From NCBI RefSeq assembly GCF_002097715.1, contig NZ_CP020737.1:1860001-1924000 (forward strand): a stretch of DNA of 64,000 nt, in the 5' to 3' direction. The position numbers and the translations under genes were made by a program. Below are positions 61,051-64,000 of this stretch, piece after piece. Under the pieces are notes generated by a model. That model worked only from the letters and a program-made list of their open reading frames with translations. It was not told the DNA's origin and did no database searches. Origin of the DNA: Burkholderia ubonensis subsp. mesacidophila (GTDB lineage Bacteria; Pseudomonadota; Gammaproteobacteria; Burkholderiales; Burkholderiaceae). Each line of letters opens with the position of its first letter. Position 1 is the first letter of the stretch.

Positions 61051-61426
61051 GTGGTGCACGAGGTCACGCGTGTTTTCATGCCATCCAGTTTCGCTTTGCA
61101 ATGCAGTCGTTAAGATAAGAAAACTTATCCTGACTGTCGCGACGAAATGCAAACTGGGGGCATCCGACATTCACTTTTGGTCGTATTCCGGGATTCCTAT
61201 CCGGCGCAAGGGGGGGCGCCGACGCGCCCGGCGAAGCCTTCACGAATGCGAGTAGCCGAACGCCGGGCAAGGGCAGCGCATGGCCCGGACAGCCGCCCGG
61301 CGCGGCTTTCTCGCCCGGCGGGCGCACGCGCCGAATGCGAGTTGTTGGGGGCGGGCGTCCGCTTATATCCTGACGTCGTCGGGCGGTAACGGCATAGGGC
61401 CACCGCCCCTGTACGAGAGATTGAAC
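61051..61426. other. Intergenic region before the VOC gene
   Basis: About 375 bases with no convincing gene. An A/T-richer stretch (GTTAAGATAAGAAAACTTAT near 61110) lies after araC and includes the inverted repeat AAGATAAGAAAACTTATC-like arms. The rest is GC-rich with short frames of poor quality. Confidence 0.4.
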
Positions 61427-61834
61427 ATGACAGACGTCACCCGAAACATGAAGCTCAATCACCTGAGCTTCCCCTCCGCCGACACGCTCGCGACCGCCCG
61501 CTTCTTCGAGCGGTATCTGGGTTTCACGATCGCGGGAAGCTGGGAGCAGTCCTACATCCTCAAGCGCGCCGGCTTCGACGTGGTCATCGATCACGCCTGC
61601 GACGCTGCACCCACCTGGCCGAAAGCCTTCCATGCCGGGTTCGAGCTGCCGAGCCTCGACGCCGTTCGCGAGCTGCACGCGCGCTTCAAGGAAGAGGGCG
61701 TCGAGATGGAAACGGAGATCTTCAACAATGGCCGCGGGTCACGCTTCTTCTGCCGTGCGCCGGGCGGCGTGATGTTCGAATTGAACACGCGCTCGGACGC
61801 CGCACCGGAATATCGCGGCACGTTCGACGACTGA
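61427..61834 (+). CDS. VOC family protein
   Basis: A 135-residue VOC protein from ATG 61427. It begins with MKLNHLSFPSADTLATARFF at residues 8-27, giving a His ligand, and ends with FFCRAPGGVMFELNTRSD, giving a Glu ligand. Members bind or open small ring substrates or antibiotics. It stands alone just before the retron-type RT region. No ribosome site of note. Met8 is an alternative start. Confidence 0.82.
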   Translation: MTDVTRNMKLNHLSFPSADTLATARFFERYLGFTIAGSWEQSYILKRAGFDVVIDHACDAAPTWPKAFHAGFELPSLDAVRELHARFKEEGVEMETEIFNNGRGSRFFCRAPGGVMFELNTRSDAAPEYRGTFDD

Positions 61835-62129
61835 AGTCCGTTCGTTCGTCGGCCGATTCCGAACCTGGATGATCAGTTCTACTGCCGATTTCATGCGGCG
61901 GCGCGTAACGGTGCGATTGACACTGCCGTCCTGCGACCGTTACAGTCGCGTCGCGGGGCGGTGGGTCAAGCACACCCCCGGAGCAGGCAGTGCATGTTCC
62001 AGGACTACGGGGCTACCCCGTGGATGAGATCGGCTCCCCGATGCGTCGCAAGAGCCGCGATTGCGCGTTGCGCAAGACCGCTCTCGCAGCACCAAGCACG
62101 TTGACTCATCGTCCCGCCCATCCATACAT
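61835..62129 (+). ncRNA. Hairpin-rich noncoding stretch before the retron-type RT (possible msr-msd)
   Basis: About 295 bases without a credible gene. Clear hairpins: ACGGGG-CTA-CCCCGT (62006-62020), ATCGG-N4-CCGAT (near 62028-62042), TTGCGC-GTT-GCGCAA (62061-62075) and GCGAC-N7-GTCGC (near 61933-61950). Size and position match a retron noncoding RNA, which is transcribed ahead of the RT. I could not find a convincing a1/a2 pair or branching G, so the call is tentative. Confidence 0.35.
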
Positions 62130-63479
62130 ATGCGTTCATCCGTCTACGACACCACGCGCGCGATCGCCGATGCGATGCTGGCCGGGCCGCCGGACCCCGG
62201 CGGCGTGGCCGCGCGCATGGCGGCCGTGCTCGGCGATGCTCCGCCGTGGGTGCACGACGTCGCGCGCGACGCGATCGCGCGCTTCGGCGGGCGCTGGGCC
62301 GCCATCGAGCCCGGCGACCTGGCGCGGCTCATCGCCGAAGCGCCGGGATTTGTCGCCGCGTGGCGCAGCGACAGCCCGCCCGCCATCGCCCGCATCCTGC
62401 CGCGCCCCGCGGTGCAGCGGCCGTTGCCGCCGGCGCTCGGCGCGCTCGATCTGCCGCAGTGGTCGACGCCCGGCGATCTCGCCGGCTGGCTCGGCGTCGC
62501 CGTGCCCGACCTCGACTGGCTGGCGGACCGGTGGCGCGTCGCAGCGCGCGGCAGCGACACGCCGCTGCATCACTACACGTACCACGCGTTCGACAAGCGC
62601 GACGGCGGTTGCCGCCTGATCGAGATTCCGAAGGGCCGCCTGCGCGAAGCACAACGCAGCCTCCTGCACGGGCTGCTCGATCGCGTTCCGCCGCACGATG
62701 CCGCGCACGGCTTCCGCAAGGGGCGCGGCATCGTGTCGTTCGCCGCGCCGCATGCGGATCGCGTCGTCGTGATCCGGTTCGATCTGGCCGACTTCTTCGC
62801 GTCGGTCAGCGCGGCGAAAGTTCATGCGCTGTTCGATACGCTCGGCTATCCGGTCGAAGTCGTCAGGACGCTGACCGCGCTTTGCACCAACCGCGTGCCG
62901 TCGACGCGGCTCTTGGCGCCCGACCTGCGTGACCGGCTCGACTGGTCCGGCCGCCAGCGCTACCGCAACCGGCACCTCCCGCAGGGCGCGCCGACGTCGC
63001 CCGCGCTTGCCAACCTGTGCGCATTCCGGCTTGACACGCGGCTGGCCGCGCTCGCGCGCTCGCTCGATGCGACCTACACGCGCTATGCGGACGATCTCGC
63101 CTTCTCGGGCGGCGCCGTGCTGGCGCGTGCGACGGAATGGCTGAAGATCAGGGTCGCCGCGATCGCGCTCGAGGAGGGCTTCGCGCTGCAATTGCGCAAG
63201 ACGCGGGTGATGCGGCGCGGCGTCCGGCAGCGGCTCGCCGGCGTGGTCGTCAACCGGCACCCGAATCTTGCGCGCGATGAATTCGACACGCTGAAGGCGA
63301 TCTTGACCAACTGCGTGCGCCACGGGCCGGCGTCGCAGAACCGCGATGCGCATCCGGATTTTCGCGGCTATCTCGCCGGGCGCGTCGCGCACGCGACGAT
63401 GCTGAACGCGGCGCGCGGCATGAAGTTGCAGGCGATCTTCGACAGGATCGCGTGGGATGCGGGCGAGATCGACGCCTGA
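62130..63479 (+). CDS. Retron-type reverse transcriptase
   Basis: A 449-residue RNA-directed DNA polymerase. Palm motifs: FDLADFF (217-223), LPQGAPTSPALANL (283-296), YADD (319-322), and LAGVVVN (369-375) in the place of the retron VTG motif. The finger segment HDAAHGFRKGRG (189-200) is typical of retron and related RTs. About 130 N-terminal residues precede the RT core and resemble the long N-termini of myxobacterial retron RTs. GC matches the genome, so it is not recently acquired. ATG 62130 has no clear ribosome site. No effector gene is adjacent. Confidence 0.82.
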   Translation: MRSSVYDTTRAIADAMLAGPPDPGGVAARMAAVLGDAPPWVHDVARDAIARFGGRWAAIEPGDLARLIAEAPGFVAAWRSDSPPAIARILPRPAVQRPLPPALGALDLPQWSTPGDLAGWLGVAVPDLDWLADRWRVAARGSDTPLHHYTYHAFDKRDGGCRLIEIPKGRLREAQRSLLHGLLDRVPPHDAAHGFRKGRGIVSFAAPHADRVVVIRFDLADFFASVSAAKVHALFDTLGYPVEVVRTLTALCTNRVPSTRLLAPDLRDRLDWSGRQRYRNRHLPQGAPTSPALANLCAFRLDTRLAALARSLDATYTRYADDLAFSGGAVLARATEWLKIRVAAIALEEGFALQLRKTRVMRRGVRQRLAGVVVNRHPNLARDEFDTLKAILTNCVRHGPASQNRDAHPDFRGYLAGRVAHATMLNAARGMKLQAIFDRIAWDAGEIDA

Positions 63480-63521
63480 GTTGTTCGGTACTTGGCCGCA
63501 TCCCGCGCAGGCCGGCCGCCG

Positions 63522-63974
63522 TCACAACGGAAGCGGCCGGTCCTGAAAAATGCTCTTCATCACGAGCGTGGAGGTCAACCGGAGTACGGACGGCAACGGC
63601 AGCAACCGGCGGTCATAGAGCGTCTGGAATGCCTTCAGGTCCCGCGTGACGACGTGCAGCATGTAGTCGGGCTCGCCGAACAGGCGCTCGGCCCGCGTGA
63701 TCTCGGGAATATCGATGAGCGCGTCCTCGAACGACTGAACGTTCTCGCTGCTGCCTTCACGCAGGGTCGCAAAGACGATCGCGGAAAAATTCAGCCCGAC
63801 CGTGGCGGGGTCGATCGTGGCGCGGTATCCGCTGATCACCTGCGCATGCTCGAGCGCGCGCAGCCGGCGCTGGCACGGCGAAAGGCTCAAGCCGACCCGT
63901 TCGCTCAGCTCCGTGATCGAAAGTCGTCCATCCTGCTGAATCTCGGCAAGAATCTTGCGGTCTATTGCGTCCAT
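63522..63974 (-). CDS. Lrp/AsnC family transcriptional regulator
   Basis: A 150-residue Lrp protein. The helix-turn-helix is MDAIDRKILAEIQQDGRLSI with LSERVGLSLSPCQRRL. The RAM effector domain includes FEDALIDIPEITRAERLFG and YMLHVVTRDLKAF. These proteins sense amino acids. The gene is convergent with the RT gene, with 42 bases between stops. It is complete within the window. Confidence 0.92.
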   Translation of the reverse strand: MDAIDRKILAEIQQDGRLSITELSERVGLSLSPCQRRLRALEHAQVISGYRATIDPATVGLNFSAIVFATLREGSSENVQSFEDALIDIPEITRAERLFGEPDYMLHVVTRDLKAFQTLYDRRLLPLPSVLRLTSTLVMKSIFQDRPLPL

Positions 63975-64000
63975 GCGCGAAATGTTAGCGCTGCAACCAC

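Noticed and set aside
1..64000. CRISPR array, rRNA operon, complete tRNA gene or replication origin
   Set aside because: No regularly spaced direct repeats, rRNA-like sequence, full cloverleaf or DnaA-box cluster was seen on reading both strands.

Overview
The window is GC-rich, gene-dense bacterial DNA with strong GC bias at third codon positions. The gene families (four small secreted DUF4148 proteins, many LysR regulators paired with small oxidoreductase operons, a NodT/HAE-1 efflux triad, RtcB-PrfH) point to Burkholderia, most likely a Burkholderia cepacia complex species. The lack of housekeeping genes suggests a secondary chromosome. The taxon is inferred from gene content; no rRNA or marker gene is present.

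Layout. 1-2000: end of an MFS transporter, a small serine hydrolase, and a Phd/Doc-like toxin-antitoxin pair whose Doc toxin is frameshifted. 2034-6921: polyamine-type ABC importer (binding protein, ATPase, two permeases) and a small lipoprotein. 6953-18405: two acyl-CoA modules with related LysR regulators. The first holds a 2-hydroxyacid dehydrogenase, a CaiB CoA-transferase, an HMG-CoA-lyase-type enzyme and a VOC protein. The second holds an MFS carrier, a MaoC-like hydratase and a truncated CaiB that ends before its catalytic Asp. cspA and a small conserved gene lie between them. 18484-20240: prfH-rtcB, a ribosome rescue and RNA repair pair. 20752-26512: a three-gene operon for an L-amino-acid-oxidase-like flavoenzyme, a lipoxygenase-like protein whose first iron-binding His is replaced by Trp, and a ThDP 2-oxoacid decarboxylase.

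27213-28857 and 49062-51574 are diverged copies of one segment (DUF4148 gene plus aldo/keto reductase). Only the second keeps the divergent LysR gene, but both keep the same promoter/operator. At 29007-30480 a lower-GC block with matching inverted ends carries a trypsin-like protease and abuts the 3' stub of a LacI-type gene. 30694-38522 is a probable electrophile/xenobiotic-response cluster (cyclase, Old Yellow Enzyme, AKR, LLM oxidoreductase, MoaF-like protein, MFS, epimerase) with a LysR. The sequence TTGA-N7-TCAA occurs at three promoters in this cluster. 39144-42969 is a MerR regulon (hydrolase; acetoacetate-decarboxylase-like and saccharopine-dehydrogenase-like proteins) with two readable MerR-type operators. 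42998-48767 is an RND efflux operon.

51590-61834 holds short stress and detoxification units: an SRPBCC protein, nitronate monooxygenase behind a LysR stub, a GFA protein, ohrR/ohr with visible operators, RidA, an SDR lacking the catalytic Tyr, two glutathione transferases, an AraC regulator and a VOC protein. 62130-63479 encodes a retron-type reverse transcriptase preceded by a hairpin-rich noncoding stretch. An Lrp/AsnC regulator ends the window.

The best candidates for undescribed biology are the oxidase/lipoxygenase-like/decarboxylase operon, the solo retron-type RT, and the transposon-like block carrying a protease. All calls come from reading the sequence; no database search was possible.
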